From NCBI RefSeq assembly GCF_011761475.1, contig NZ_JAASRS010000001.1, positions 1,674,001 through 1,738,000 of the forward strand: a stretch of DNA of 64,000 nt. The letters run 5' to 3'. Below are positions 55,277 to 64,000 of the stretch, piece after piece; position 1 is the stretch's first letter, and each line of letters opens with the position of its first letter. The notes beneath the pieces were generated by a model. The model worked only from the letters and a program-made list of their open reading frames with translations, had not been told where the DNA came from and searched no databases. A program made the position numbers and the translations under genes. Origin of the DNA: Saccharococcus thermophilus (lineage in GTDB: Bacteria; Bacillota; Bacilli; Bacillales; Anoxybacillaceae).

Positions 55277-56767
55277 GTGAACAACATGAATCCGAAATCA
55301 TTAATCGTGATTTTTGGCGCTACGGGGGATTTGGCAAAGCGCAAACTATTCCCCTCCATTTACCGCTTATACGAAAAAGGAAATTTGTCTGAGGAGTTTG
55401 CGGTTGTCGGAGTCGCACGCCGACCGCTGTCCAATGACGAATTTCGCAACTATGTCCGCGAATCGATAGAAAACGCGCTCCAGCAAGAGCTAAACCATGA
55501 GCAATTCGTATCCCATTTTTATTATCATCCGTTTGATGTGACCGATACCGCCTCCTATCAACAGCTAAAGTCGCTGCTTGAGGAGCTTGATGGCATATAC
55601 CATAGCGATGGAAACCGCATTTTTTATTTGGCGATGGCGCCCGAATTTTTCGGTACGGTTACATCGCGTCTAAAATCGGAAGGCCTCACGGCAACCAACG
55701 GCTGGAAGCGCCTCGTCATTGAAAAACCGTTTGGTCATGATTTCGAAAGCGCCCGCAAACTGAATGAAGAAATTCGCCAAGCATTTTCGGAAAACGAAAT
55801 TTACCGGATCGACCATTATCTTGGCAAAGAAATGGTGCAAAACATTGAAGTCATCCGTTTTTCGAACGCGATTTTCGAACCGCTTTGGAACAACCGTTTT
55901 ATTTCCAACATTCAAATTACCTCAAGCGAAACGCTTGGCGTCGAGGACCGCGGTCGCTATTACGACCATTCAGGGGCGCTGCGCGATATGGTGCAAAACC
56001 ATATGCTGCAGATGGTCGCGCTCTTGGCGATGGAGCCGCCGATTAAACTGACGACCGATGACATCCGCAACGAAAAAGTGAAAGTGCTGCGCGCGCTTCG
56101 CCCGATTTCCCATGACGAAGTAGATCAATATTTTGTGCGCGGTCAATACGGCAGAGGCGTGGTGAACGGAAAAGAAGTCATCGGCTATCGCGAAGAGAAC
56201 AACGTCGATCCAAACTCCAACACCGAAACATTTGTTGCTGGAAAGCTGATGATCGACAATTTCCGCTGGGCCGGCGTGCCATTTTACATTCGCACCGGCA
56301 AACGGATGGCGGAAAAATCAACGAAAATTGTTGTTCAATTTAAAGATATACCTATGAACTTGTATTATCGAACAAATGAAAAAATCCAGCCAAACTTATT
56401 GATTATTCACATTCAGCCGGATGAAGGCATCACCCTTCATTTAAACGGCAAAAAAAGCGGCGAAATCATGAAAACAGCTCCGATTGAATTAGACTACTGC
56501 TACAACTGCATCGATGGCATTAACACGCCGGAAGCGTATGAAAAACTGTTGTATGACTGCATGCGCGGCGACGCCACCAACTTTACGCACTGGGACGAAG
56601 TAGCCGCGTCGTGGCAGTTTGTCGATCCGATTTCCGAAGTATGGGAAAACACAAAAGCCGATGATTTTCCAAACTATGAAGCTGGCTCGATGGGACCGAA
56701 AGCATCCGATATGCTTCTAGCAAAAGACGGATTTCATTGGTGGCCGATTTACCACCCTAAACAATAA
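55277..56767 (+). CDS. zwf: Glucose-6-phosphate 1-dehydrogenase
   Basis: 496 residues, GTG start. NADP-binding motif IVIFGATGDLAKRKLFPS (9-26) and catalytic signature RIDHYLGKEMVQNIEVIRF (near 177) are present. It performs the first step of the oxidative pentose phosphate pathway. Its partner gndA is in the same window, convergent, 0.8 kb downstream. The next gene begins 20 bases after its stop. Confidence 0.96.
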   Translation: MNNMNPKSLIVIFGATGDLAKRKLFPSIYRLYEKGNLSEEFAVVGVARRPLSNDEFRNYVRESIENALQQELNHEQFVSHFYYHPFDVTDTASYQQLKSLLEELDGIYHSDGNRIFYLAMAPEFFGTVTSRLKSEGLTATNGWKRLVIEKPFGHDFESARKLNEEIRQAFSENEIYRIDHYLGKEMVQNIEVIRFSNAIFEPLWNNRFISNIQITSSETLGVEDRGRYYDHSGALRDMVQNHMLQMVALLAMEPPIKLTTDDIRNEKVKVLRALRPISHDEVDQYFVRGQYGRGVVNGKEVIGYREENNVDPNSNTETFVAGKLMIDNFRWAGVPFYIRTGKRMAEKSTKIVVQFKDIPMNLYYRTNEKIQPNLLIIHIQPDEGITLHLNGKKSGEIMKTAPIELDYCYNCIDGINTPEAYEKLLYDCMRGDATNFTHWDEVAASWQFVDPISEVWENTKADDFPNYEAGSMGPKASDMLLAKDGFHWWPIYHPKQ

Positions 56768-56787
56768 CGAAGGGAGCTAATAAAACG

Positions 56788-57405
56788 ATGAAATTTTATG
56801 ACGTGACCGCACCGATTTTTGAAGGAATGCCGGTGTATAAAAACAAAACGGAAAAACAGCCGAAACTGACGAGCGTGACTAATGATTATGTGACCGAATC
56901 GCGCATCGACATGGATGTGCATACCGGCACGCACATTGACGCGCCGCTCCATATGGTCAAAGGCGGCGACACGTTTGAAACGATTTCCCTCGACCGCCTC
57001 GTCGGTCCATGCAAATTGTTTGATTTGACGCATGTGAACGACAAAATTACAAAAGACGACATCGCAGCGTTAGATATTCAAGAAAACGATTTTGTCTTAT
57101 TCAAGACGAAAAACTCGCTAGAAGACGCGTTTAATTTTGAATTCATTTACGTTGCCGAAGATGCAGCGCGATACCTTGCCGATCAAAAGGTACGCGGAGT
57201 TGGCATCGACGCCTTAGGCATTGAACGGAGCCAGCAGGGGCACCCGACGCATAAAACGTTATTTTCCGCGGGAGTGATCGTCATTGAAGGGCTGCGGCTA
57301 AAAGATGTACCAGAAGGTTCGTACTTTATGGTCGCCGCCCCGCTCAAACTCGTCGGCACGGACGCCGCGCCAGCGCGTGTACTATTATTTACGGAAAGTT
57401 TATAA
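56788..57405 (+). CDS. Cyclase-family protein (arylformamidase/KynB-like)
   Basis: 205 residues. The family metal motif HTGTHIDAPLHM (near 46-57) is clear, with GIDALGIERSQQGHPTHKTL near 145. These metal hydrolases include kynurenine formamidase KynB and isatin hydrolase. No other tryptophan-degradation gene is near, so the substrate is open; the position next to zwf suggests co-transcription rather than pathway. A ribosome binding site AAGGGAG precedes the ATG. Confidence 0.88.
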   Translation: MKFYDVTAPIFEGMPVYKNKTEKQPKLTSVTNDYVTESRIDMDVHTGTHIDAPLHMVKGGDTFETISLDRLVGPCKLFDLTHVNDKITKDDIAALDIQENDFVLFKTKNSLEDAFNFEFIYVAEDAARYLADQKVRGVGIDALGIERSQQGHPTHKTLFSAGVIVIEGLRLKDVPEGSYFMVAAPLKLVGTDAAPARVLLFTESL

Positions 57406-57414
57406 AAGAAACAT

Positions 57415-57455
57415 GAAGCACCCTTAGCCTGAGCCAAGGGTGCTTTCTCTTTTTG
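57415..57455 (+). terminator. Terminator after the cyclase-family gene
   Basis: GAAGCACCCTT and AAGGGTGCTTTC form a stem followed by TCTTTTT. Confidence 0.85.
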
Positions 57456-57483
57456 GCCGCAATGACGCTAAAACGTCTTTACA

Positions 57484-57520
57484 AAAAACATAACCCCAAC
57501 CGCCAAACGGTTGGGGTTTT
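57484..57520 (-). terminator. Terminator after gndA
   Basis: AACCCCAACCG and CGGTTGGGGTT form a perfect stem; on the minus strand ATGTTTTTTG follows, and on the plus strand TTCC. Confidence 0.85.
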
Positions 57521-57526
57521 CCTCTA

Positions 57527-58939
57527 TTATTTTTTCAGCCACTCTGTATGGAAAATGCCTTCTTTATCAATGCGCTCATACGTATGCGCACCAAAATAGT
57601 CGCGCTGTGCCTGAATTAAGTTTGCCGGCAATGTTTCCGTCCGGTAGCTGTCGTAATAAGCTAATGCGCTTGAGAATGCCGGAACCGGAATCCCGCGCAT
57701 CACGGCCACCGCAATAATTTCGCGCAGCGCTTCCTGATAATTTTCAACGATGTCTTTGAAATACGGGTCGAGCAATAAGTTTGGCAGCTGCGGATCGCGG
57801 TCGTACGCCTCTTTAATTTTTTGCAAAAATTGCGCGCGAATGATGCAGCCGCCGCGGAAAATCATCGCGATATTGCCGTACTGCAAGTTCCAGTTATATT
57901 CCTCAGACGCTGCTTTCATTTGCGCAAAGCCTTGGGCATACGAACAAATTTTGCTCATGTACAGCGCGCGGCGCACCGCTTCGATAAAGTGATCGCGGTC
58001 GCCTTCAAACGGCTTCACCGCCGGACCGGAAAGGAGCTTGCTTGCTTTCACGCGTTCATCTTTCATCGCTGAAATAAAGCGGGCAAACACCGATTCTGTG
58101 ATGATTGGAAGCGGCACTCCTAAATCAAGCGCATTTTGGCTTGTCCATTTTCCCGTGCCTTTTTGACCCGCCTTGTCCAAAATGACATCGACAAGCGGCT
58201 TGCCTGTTTCTTCATCGATTTTCGTGAAAATATCAGCCGTAATTTCAATTAAATAGCTGTTTAATTCGCCTTTATTCCATTCAGCAAATACTTCATGCAA
58301 TTCTTGCGCGTTTAAACCAAGAACATGCTTTAATAAAAAGTACGCTTCGGCAATAAGCTGCATATCCCCGTATTCAATGCCATTATGCACCATTTTTACA
58401 TAGTGGCCGGCGCCATCCGGACCGATGTACGTCGTGCATGGCTCGCCGTCCACTTTCGCGGCGATCGCTTCAAAAATTGGGCGCACAAGCTCATGTGCTT
58501 CTTTTTGGCCACCAGGCATAATCGACGGACCTTTTAACGCGCCTTCTTCGCCGCCGGAAACGCCCGTACCGATAAAATGAATGCCAAGTTCCGCTAATTC
58601 TTTATTGCGGCGTTGTGTATCTTTGAAATACGTATTGCCGCCGTCGATTAAAATATCGCCTTTTTCTAGATATGGCTTTAATTGTTCAATTGTTGCATCC
58701 GTTGGTGCGCCTGCTTTCACCATTAACAAAATTTTACGCGGCTTTTCAAGCGCATTGACAAATTCTTCGATGCTATATGTACCGACAATATTTTTTCCTT
58801 GCGCTTCTTGCAAAAATTCGTCCGTTTTTTCCCGAGAACGGTTGTACACGGCAACGGAATATCCCTTGCTTTCGATATTTAACGCAAGGTTTTTTCCCAT
58901 TACTGCTAACCCAATGACGCCAATTTGTTGTTTTGCCAT
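57527..58939 (-). CDS. gndA: 6-phosphogluconate dehydrogenase, decarboxylating
   Basis: 470 residues. NADP motif [20 protein letters not shown] (6-25), substrate motif [20 protein letters not shown] (near 127) and catalytic [19 protein letters not shown] (Lys, near 183) are present; C-terminal tail residues end [10 protein letters not shown]. It makes ribulose-5-phosphate and NADPH. The start at 58939 follows GAAAGGAACG. IS256 copy 2 ends 62 bases upstream and probably replaces the native promoter. Confidence 0.96.
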   Translation of the reverse strand: MAKQQIGVIGLAVMGKNLALNIESKGYSVAVYNRSREKTDEFLQEAQGKNIVGTYSIEEFVNALEKPRKILLMVKAGAPTDATIEQLKPYLEKGDILIDGGNTYFKDTQRRNKELAELGIHFIGTGVSGGEEGALKGPSIMPGGQKEAHELVRPIFEAIAAKVDGEPCTTYIGPDGAGHYVKMVHNGIEYGDMQLIAEAYFLLKHVLGLNAQELHEVFAEWNKGELNSYLIEITADIFTKIDEETGKPLVDVILDKAGQKGTGKWTSQNALDLGVPLPIITESVFARFISAMKDERVKASKLLSGPAVKPFEGDRDHFIEAVRRALYMSKICSYAQGFAQMKAASEEYNWNLQYGNIAMIFRGGCIIRAQFLQKIKEAYDRDPQLPNLLLDPYFKDIVENYQEALREIIAVAVMRGIPVPAFSSALAYYDSYRTETLPANLIQAQRDYFGAHTYERIDKEGIFHTEWLKK

Positions 58940-58982
58940 CGTCAAACGTTCCTTTCTATAACTTTTTATTTGTTCATGAAAG

Positions 58983-59012
58983 AACATACCACAGTTCATT
59001 TGGTACCGTCAA
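58983..59012 (-). promoter_or_regulatory. Possible hybrid promoter: IS256 -35 and chromosomal -10 before gndA
   Basis: On the minus strand TTGACG, 6-11 bases inside the right end of IS256 copy 2, is followed after 18 bases by TATGTT in the flanking chromosome, about 45 bases before the gndA start. IS256-type elements are known to form such hybrids. The -10 is a 4 of 6 match. Confidence 0.4.
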
Positions 59013-60435
59013 GAATTTTGTGTAATGTAAATGGGGTAGGGTTTCTCTGAAATGGATTTGAATTGATAGGGGACTGATTTTCTCCACACAGGAGACTGAA
59101 TATTCAGTCTCTTGTGTGGAAAGGGAGAATCCCCTTATTTTGTTTATTTACAATATTTGGTTAACAATAACGTTCTTCAAACATTCGTTGAAGGGCTTCC
59201 TGCGCTTCGGCAAATCCTCTTAACTTTCGCCCTGCCCATTTCTCATTAAAATCTTGGATGGTCAAATACACGACTTTTTCCGCGGCTTCTAAACTGCTCA
59301 AACTGTTCATCGGCTTTAGACGTTTCCGAATCTCTTTGATCGTTCGTTCGATGACATTCGTCGTGTAAATCACACTTCGAATACTGCTTGGATAATCCAT
59401 AAATGTAAGGAGGACATCCAACTCATTGGCCCAAGATTGAACTTCTCTTGGATATTTGCTGGACCATTTCGACTCAAACTGTTGAAACATTTGTAACGCC
59501 ATCTCCTTATTCGGCGCGCGATAAATCAGCTTGAGATCCTCGGCCACTTCGAATTGGTCTTTTTTCCGAACACGGCTGAGGGTGTTGCGGACTTTGTGCA
59601 CGACACAGCGCTGCACATCGGCTTTCGGATACACCGCCTTAAAGGCTTCCTCCAGCCCCGGAAGGCCATCGAAGACGCCAAGAAGCACTTCCTTGACGCC
59701 TCTTTGGTAGAGGTGTTGAAGAATTTCCTGCCATCCATAGGCGCTTTCTTGTCCTCCCACGAAGAAATCCAGAATTTCTCGATACCCTTCTTCATTCACT
59801 CCTAACACCACATAAATGACTTCTTTCTCTACCGTATCGCGGCGAAGTTTCACGTACAAGCCGTCCAAATATAAGACAGAATAACGTTTGGATAGTGGAC
59901 GATGGTGCCATTTCTCGATGTCTTCTTTCACGACATCGGTAATACGGCTGATCGTCGCTGGAGAATAAGCATTTCCTAGAATTCGTTCGATAAACTTGCC
60001 AATTTCCCGTGTACTCATGCCACTTTGATACATCCTAATGATGGCTTCCTCCAGCCAGCCGGTGTGGCGTTGATAAGGGGCAAACAACTGTGTTTGAAAT
60101 TCCCCGTTTCGGTCTCTTGGAACCAAAAGACCCTCAATCCGGCCATATTGCGTATCTAGATTTCGCTGATAGTAGCCGTTTCTCATATTCGGCGTTCCAG
60201 CCTGTTCGATTTCGAGGAAATGTTTGATTTCTTCCCGCATAATCAGCTCTAATTTTTCCTTCACAAACTGACGAATGACACTTTCCAGTTGATTTGCCCA
60301 GTCGACATTCGGTATACTTCTTTTAGACATAGGTAGGGTACTCCTTTCTCTAAGATTTTTGGTCCAATCAGAGAATACCCTACCTTTTTTCTTTTGTTCT
60401 AGCAAAATGCTTTACACAAACTTTTATACATCATC
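59002..60435 (-). mobile_element. IS256-family insertion sequence, copy 2
   Basis: 1434 bp, same ends as copy 1 in opposite orientation, flanked by its own 8-bp duplication GTTCATTT (58994-59001 and 60436-60443). The different target duplications show two independent insertions. It lies between gndA and the coat peptide gene. Confidence 0.94.
59161..60330 (-). CDS. IS256-family transposase, copy 2
   Basis: 389 residues, identical to copy 1 as far as the translated sequences can be compared by eye, including the catalytic stretches LYLDGLYVKLRRD, GVFDGLPGLEEAF and TTNVIERTIKEIRKRL. Start at 60330 with AAAGGAG upstream. Intact, so presumably active. Sequence identity means recent duplication or gene conversion. 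Confidence 0.95.
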   Translation of the reverse strand: MSKRSIPNVDWANQLESVIRQFVKEKLELIMREEIKHFLEIEQAGTPNMRNGYYQRNLDTQYGRIEGLLVPRDRNGEFQTQLFAPYQRHTGWLEEAIIRMYQSGMSTREIGKFIERILGNAYSPATISRITDVVKEDIEKWHHRPLSKRYSVLYLDGLYVKLRRDTVEKEVIYVVLGVNEEGYREILDFFVGGQESAYGWQEILQHLYQRGVKEVLLGVFDGLPGLEEAFKAVYPKADVQRCVVHKVRNTLSRVRKKDQFEVAEDLKLIYRAPNKEMALQMFQQFESKWSSKYPREVQSWANELDVLLTFMDYPSSIRSVIYTTNVIERTIKEIRKRLKPMNSLSSLEAAEKVVYLTIQDFNEKWAGRKLRGFAEAQEALQRMFEERYC

Positions 60436-60544
60436 GTTCATTTTATCATATCAAGTTGTAAACCTCATCGCCTAAATACTACGCGCTAGAGAAGGGGAAT
60501 GCGTCGAAGGTTTTGGTTCAATTTAACGTAACATGATGTTTCGT

Positions 60545-60572
60545 AAAAAAGAGTCCTGAACCCAGGACTCTG
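60545..60572 (-). terminator. Terminator after the His/Tyr-rich peptide gene
   Basis: AGAGTCCTG and CAGGACTCT pair, followed by TTTTTTACG on the minus strand. Confidence 0.88.
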
Positions 60573-60582
60573 TAAAATCATC

Positions 60583-60750
60583 TTAATATTCGCCGTAGTG
60601 ATGGCCATACGGATAGTGCGGGTAGTGATAGTGGTGATGATAATACGGATAATGATGATACGGATAATGATGGTACGGATAATGATGGTACGGATAATGA
60701 TGATGCGGGTAGTATCCGCCGCCCGGATACATTTCAAATTGTCTGTCCAT
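60583..60750 (-). CDS. His/Tyr-rich repeat peptide, probable spore coat protein
   Basis: 55 residues: MDRQFEMYPGGGYYPHHH, then four tandem HHYPY-type units and a second run YYHHHYHYPHYPYGHHYGEY. About a third of residues are His and another third Tyr. The start has AAAAGGAGGAATTTTTC, an excellent ribosome binding site. His/Tyr-rich low-complexity peptides of this size are typical of spore coat proteins (Tyr for oxidative cross-linking, His for metal), and a sigma-K-like promoter is upstream. No signal peptide. I do not know a named orthologue. Confidence 0.75.
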   Translation of the reverse strand: MDRQFEMYPGGGYYPHHHYPYHHYPYHHYPYHHYPYYHHHYHYPHYPYGHHYGEY

Positions 60751-60975
60751 GAAAAATTCCTCCTTTTGGTTTCCATGTGATCATCAATTTAGGAAAGAAT
60801 GGGTTTATCTCTTTCCTAGTTTTAGGATATGTGCGGAATAAAAAAATGTATGGGCAAAAAACCATATTGTAATCTTTTGATGAAAAACTCAAAAATAATA
60901 ACGAAACATCAAATATATGGTACTTCATCGTCTGACTAGCCCGTTACATCACGAAAAGTGACAATATTCCATTAC
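60751..60975. other. AT-rich intergenic stretch
   Basis: Leader and promoter region of the coat peptide gene. Apart from the sigma-K-like promoter nothing is recognised. Confidence 0.5.
60823..60849 (-). promoter_or_regulatory. Sigma-K-like promoter of the His/Tyr-rich peptide gene
   Basis: On the minus strand ACA, 15 bases and CATATCCTA match the sigma-K consensus (AC, then CATAnnnTA). Late mother-cell expression would suit a coat protein. Confidence 0.5.
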
Positions 60976-61013
60976 AAAAAAGAGCCCCTTAACGATGATA
61001 CATCGTTAAGGGG
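60976..61013 (-). terminator. Terminator of the dlt operon
   Basis: CCCCTTAACGATG and CATCGTTAAGGGG form a perfect 13-bp stem, followed by CTCTTTTTTG on the minus strand. Confidence 0.9.
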
Positions 61014-61128
61014 AATTTTGCTTCTTGAAATCCAGCTGCTTACTTTTTCATTCTTTTTATCAACACATAGCACCCCATATTTGTTGAAACGTTAAAGCAA
61101 CTGCACCTCGAAGCAGAATCCCGTTATT

Positions 61129-62313
61129 TTAAGGATGTTTGACAAATTCAATGATTGCTTTATCAATCGGCAGCCAGCCTTTATACCCTAAATGCATTGT
61201 ATCTTTTAAAAAGTATGGATCATATTCATGATTGGTTAAATCAAGTACCGGAAATCCTTCTTTTTCAATTTGTTGTTTTATTTTTTTGTAATAACCTTCT
61301 CGTTCCTTTTTGCTTAATCCCATGTAATCATACCAATAACCATTAAAAGGCACAGATACAAATAAAGGTTTAGCTTTTGCTTCTTTTAAAACATCTAACA
61401 CCATTTGAAAATCTTGATATTCAGGAGAAACTAAATAGCTTGCATGTCTCTTATAACCCTTTAACCAATTTATTTTCGGTTTAATTTTGTGATTGTAATA
61501 AAAATCGTCGATGTAAAATGGATTGTTTGTGCTATTGCGTTTCGCCATTTCATATGCATTCTTTTCCAATTCTCCCCATGTTTTATTTTTGATTAATGAA
61601 GGTTGGGGATGAAGTTTTGTAACGTGCACACCAAAAATAGAGTCTAACAAATCCCTTTTTTCTAATATCTTCATGAAAGCAAACGCAAATGGTTTGATCA
61701 TGAATGCCTTCATTTGCGTCTTTTTATCTTTATGAATTTTTGCCTCCAACAAAGTCTTTAACATTTTATCATTGTTGACAACATCAAATGTTAACAGACG
61801 TTTAGCCCCTTCGATTTGCAGCCTTTCACTCACTTTTGGTTCCAAGGCGAACTTATAAGCCTGCAATGCAGAAAAGTTAGAGCTGAAAACTTCTTGCTTG
61901 ACTCCATGTTTATCAAACCATTGCGGTGAAAGGATAAATATAATCTTTTTATTTTTTAACCCTTCTTTTTGGTTAGCGAAATTCAGAAAATGAAAAAATG
62001 ATTGGGTTCCCCCTCTTCCCACTAGAAAAGGAGTGACTCCGATCGGATTTACTTTAAAGTAATTGGATGGATGAAATGTATCAAGCCTTGATAATTCTGA
62101 TGAACCATATATCGGTAAATATTTAGGATTTTCAAGCATTTTCTTCTGTATAATTTCCCCTTGAAACATTTCAAAATCTAGGTCTACTGCCGCTTGTTCG
62201 ATCGTTTTGTCATTGACCATCGGTAGCAAATATTGATTTGGTATGAATATGATGAAACAAAAAATCAAAACAGCCGCTATTAAAGGGCTAAATGATGGTT
62301 GTTTCATTTCCAA
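61129..62313 (-). CDS. dltD: D-alanyl-lipoteichoic acid biosynthesis protein DltD
   Basis: 394 residues with one N-terminal membrane segment (about 10-30) and an extracytoplasmic SGNH-hydrolase-like domain; [17 protein letters not shown] (near 71) holds the putative nucleophile Ser, and [17 protein letters not shown] near the end holds the Asp/His pair. It completes D-alanine transfer to lipoteichoic acid. The start overlaps the dltC end by 10 bases. Last gene of the operon. Somewhat AT-richer than the middle of the window. Confidence 0.94.
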   Translation of the reverse strand: MEMKQPSFSPLIAAVLIFCFIIFIPNQYLLPMVNDKTIEQAAVDLDFEMFQGEIIQKKMLENPKYLPIYGSSELSRLDTFHPSNYFKVNPIGVTPFLVGRGGTQSFFHFLNFANQKEGLKNKKIIFILSPQWFDKHGVKQEVFSSNFSALQAYKFALEPKVSERLQIEGAKRLLTFDVVNNDKMLKTLLEAKIHKDKKTQMKAFMIKPFAFAFMKILEKRDLLDSIFGVHVTKLHPQPSLIKNKTWGELEKNAYEMAKRNSTNNPFYIDDFYYNHKIKPKINWLKGYKRHASYLVSPEYQDFQMVLDVLKEAKAKPLFVSVPFNGYWYDYMGLSKKEREGYYKKIKQQIEKEGFPVLDLTNHEYDPYFLKDTMHLGYKGWLPIDKAIIEFVKHP

Positions 62314-62540
62314 TTCTCCAATATGGCAATAATCTTATTAGGAGTAGACCATTGCTCGCGATCAAATTCAGATATTCCGACTGTGATTCCTAACTTTTCT
62401 TCGATCCCAACTAATAAAGATACTGTTCCAAATGAATCAAGCAAACCTTCTTCGAATAATTCAACATCCAAATTTTCTTTTACAACATCGGTTTGGCAAA
62501 TTTCTTCCAATAATTCAAGAACCGTATTTTTGATATTCAT
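62304..62540 (-). CDS. dltC: D-alanyl carrier protein DltC
   Basis: 78 residues. Acyl-carrier-type helical bundle, with the phosphopantetheine Ser in [20 protein letters not shown] (Ser36). It carries D-alanine from DltA to the membrane protein DltB. The start at 62540 ([11 protein letters not shown]) has GGAGGAAG upstream. A start at 62555 is less likely. Confidence 0.95.
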   Translation of the reverse strand: MNIKNTVLELLEEICQTDVVKENLDVELFEEGLLDSFGTVSLLVGIEEKLGITVGISEFDREQWSTPNKIIAILENWK

Positions 62541-62566
62541 TTGATCTTCCTCCATATCCATCATTT

Positions 62567-63715
62567 TTAGAATAATCGGCCTGAAAAAATTAAGAAACCA
62601 AAACATACAGCATGGAACGTTATGATGATCGAAATGATATTGGTCATCTTATTTTTCTTCCAAAATTTAAATTGTTTATTCTTCCTTTCGAAATAATCAA
62701 AAGAAATAATCAACAATGCATGATAAAGTCCATATGCGATATAGTGAAGTTCCATTCCATGCCAAAGTCCCATTAATAAAAATAATAAGAAATATCCCAT
62801 GTAAGAAATGGCATAGCGATTTTTGATCCATTTTTTCTTTGTCATGAATAATACAAATCGCATATATACATAATCTCTAAACCAAAATGATAACGACATA
62901 TGCCATCTATTCCAAAAATCTTTAATATTTTTACTAATAAATGGAAGATTGAAGTTTTCAGGTGTTTTGATCCCCATTATATAGCTTACACCAATTGCAA
63001 ATGCACTATATCCGGCAAAGTCGAAGAATAAATACAAACTATATGCATACATATAGAGAAAATTTGCAAGTGGTGTATGATCTTGAATAAAAGGCGTTTG
63101 TATGATCCGTTCGTTGATCATGTAAGCAATGATAAACTTATATAAAAATCCTAAAAAGATTTTGTTGATCCCTTGATATAACAGAAGGCGGTATTCTTCT
63201 TTTGTTGGGATGGTATCCATATCTTTTTTGAATCGTTTAAAACGATCGATTGGCCCTGATGATATCGTTGGAAAAAATAATAGAAAGGCCAATTGTTCCT
63301 TTACTGTCAATGTTTTAAGGACTCCATCCCGTATATCGATGATCATTTGCACCGTTTTAAATGTGAGATACGAGATTCCTAAAAATCCCACCAAATTTTT
63401 TATTTCAAACACCGGAAGTATTTTTGTCAAGAATAAAGGAACAATCGAAAGTAAAGTGACTAAATAAAATACATAGCTTTCATTTTTTTCTTTTCGGTAA
63501 GATACATACCATTGGACTAATAGGACTTGCCAAAAAATATACACCACCAAAGAAATCAATTGATGGATGTCAGATATAAAAACTAAAAGAAGAATGATAC
63601 AATGAACAAACGAATAATATATCATGCTTCTTTTCTCTTTATATCCCAATACGATAATTGGAATAAGTAAAACACCAAGTATGATAAAAAAGTAAAACGA
63701 TGAATATGGTATCAT
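62567..63715 (-). CDS. dltB: D-alanyl transfer protein DltB (MBOAT family)
   Basis: 382 residues, about ten membrane segments. MBOAT signatures: [14 protein letters not shown] (near 154), [20 protein letters not shown] (near 266) and the catalytic His in [16 protein letters not shown] (near 316). It moves D-alanine from DltC across the membrane. Its start overlaps the dltA stop (ATGA). It ends 26 bases before dltC. Confidence 0.95.
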   Translation of the reverse strand: MIPYSSFYFFIILGVLLIPIIVLGYKEKRSMIYYSFVHCIILLLVFISDIHQLISLVVYIFWQVLLVQWYVSYRKEKNESYVFYLVTLLSIVPLFLTKILPVFEIKNLVGFLGISYLTFKTVQMIIDIRDGVLKTLTVKEQLAFLLFFPTISSGPIDRFKRFKKDMDTIPTKEEYRLLLYQGINKIFLGFLYKFIIAYMINERIIQTPFIQDHTPLANFLYMYAYSLYLFFDFAGYSAFAIGVSYIMGIKTPENFNLPFISKNIKDFWNRWHMSLSFWFRDYVYMRFVLFMTKKKWIKNRYAISYMGYFLLFLLMGLWHGMELHYIAYGLYHALLIISFDYFERKNKQFKFWKKNKMTNIISIIITFHAVCFGFLIFSGRLF

Positions 63716-64000
63716 ACTCCGACCTCATTCGCTATTTTTTTCCTGTCTACTTTCCCATTGTTTGTCATAGGCAAAGAAGATACGTATACAAATTTTTTCG
63801 GAATCATATACGTTGGCAACAGTTTTTGCAGTTCTTTCTTTAAATGTGCTGTTAATTGGTATTCTTTTTCAAATTCGTGTTCCCTTGGCACCACTACTGC
63901 CATTAAATATTGACATTTGTTATCTTTATAGATCGGCACAATCACCGCACTTTCCACTAAAGAAAGTTTTCTTAATTGCACTTCGATTTCTTCTAATTCC
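63712..64000 (-). CDS. dltA: D-alanine--D-alanyl carrier protein ligase DltA (partial, C-terminal end)
   Basis: The last 95 residues are visible; the rest lies outside the window. [20 protein letters not shown] and GKVDRKKIA form the adenylation-enzyme C-terminal domain with the catalytic Lys in NGKVDRK. DltA activates D-alanine with ATP and loads DltC. First gene of the dltABCD operon seen here; dltX, if present, would be upstream. Confidence 0.93.
   Translation of the reverse strand, partial: ELEEIEVQLRKLSLVESAVIVPIYKDNKCQYLMAVVVPREHEFEKEYQLTAHLKKELQKLLPTYMIPKKFVYVSSLPMTNNGKVDRKKIANEVGV

Noticed and set aside
29184-60435. The two IS256 copies as ends of a composite transposon
   Set aside because: Each copy has its own matched 8-bp target duplication, which shows separate insertions, and the DNA between is syntenic core chromosome.
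60600-60715. Tandem 15-bp repeats considered as a CRISPR array
   Set aside because: Units are contiguous with no unique spacers and form codons of one reading frame.
60598-60780. Repetitive plus-strand frame rich in Met, Ile and Arg
   Set aside because: It is the complement of the HHYPY repeats; the minus strand has the ribosome binding site, terminator and plausible protein.

Overview
The window is chromosomal DNA of a thermophilic spore-forming Bacillaceae bacterium, most likely Geobacillus or Parageobacillus. Gene order over most of it matches the Bacillus subtilis res-spm-dacB-scp-rib-lysA-spoVA-spoIIA-drm-fur-proI-zwf backbone, and protein sequences, sporulation genes and mobile elements fit that group. 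No rRNA, tRNA or CRISPR array was seen. Most genes lie on the minus strand.

Layout. 1-3200: N-acetylglucosamine operon nagA-nagB-nagR-nagP with a NagR (dre) operator. 3409-12750: resA-B-C-D-E (cytochrome c maturation and redox two-component system), rluB, and the spore cortex genes dacB-spmA-spmB behind a sigma-E-like promoter. 12800-19700: an extended superoxide dismutase, a DUF2935 gene cut by an IS1634/IS4-type element, ypuI with an unrecognised partner, scpB-scpA and ypuF. 19670-24340: ribT and the riboflavin operon ribD-E-BA-H under an FMN riboswitch whose leader has been invaded by an IS200/IS605-like fossil. 24350-26830: a small accessory island. The native ppiB is cut, its 3' half is fused to the remnant of a large serine recombinase, and a complete, differently composed ppiB lies on the other side of the island. 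26830-30620: ypuA, lysA and IS256 copy 1. 30800-38950: the spoVA operon, sigF-spoIIAB-spoIIAA and dacF. 39000-43700: nucleoside salvage genes pdp-pupG-drm, xerD and yqzK. 43790-51750: fur, spoIIM, an endonuclease Q-like gene, nudF, an aldo-keto reductase and several small yqk/yqj-type genes. 51900-58940: T-box-controlled proI, namA, rnz, zwf, a cyclase-family hydrolase and gndA. 59000-60435: IS256 copy 2, inverted relative to copy 1. 60580-64000: a His/Tyr-rich probable coat peptide and the dltA-B-C-D operon, with dltA cut by the window edge.

Working together: the sporulation genes form a cascade visible in their promoters (sigma-H-like before spoIIAA, sigma-F-like before dacF, sigma-E-like before dacB, sigma-G-like before spoVA, sigma-K-like before the coat peptide). 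The metabolic blocks are controlled by visible leader RNAs or operators (FMN riboswitch, proline T-box, dre site).

The most interesting structures are those made by mobile DNA: the ppiB cut-and-replace island, the IS605-like fossil between the FMN aptamer and ribD, two 1434-bp IS256 copies bracketing 28 kb head-to-head, a possible IS256-derived hybrid promoter before gndA, and a modular GC-rich repeat lying between the spoVA promoter and its first gene. I did not find a clearly new defence or metabolic system; the remaining novelty lies in several small unrecognised proteins.
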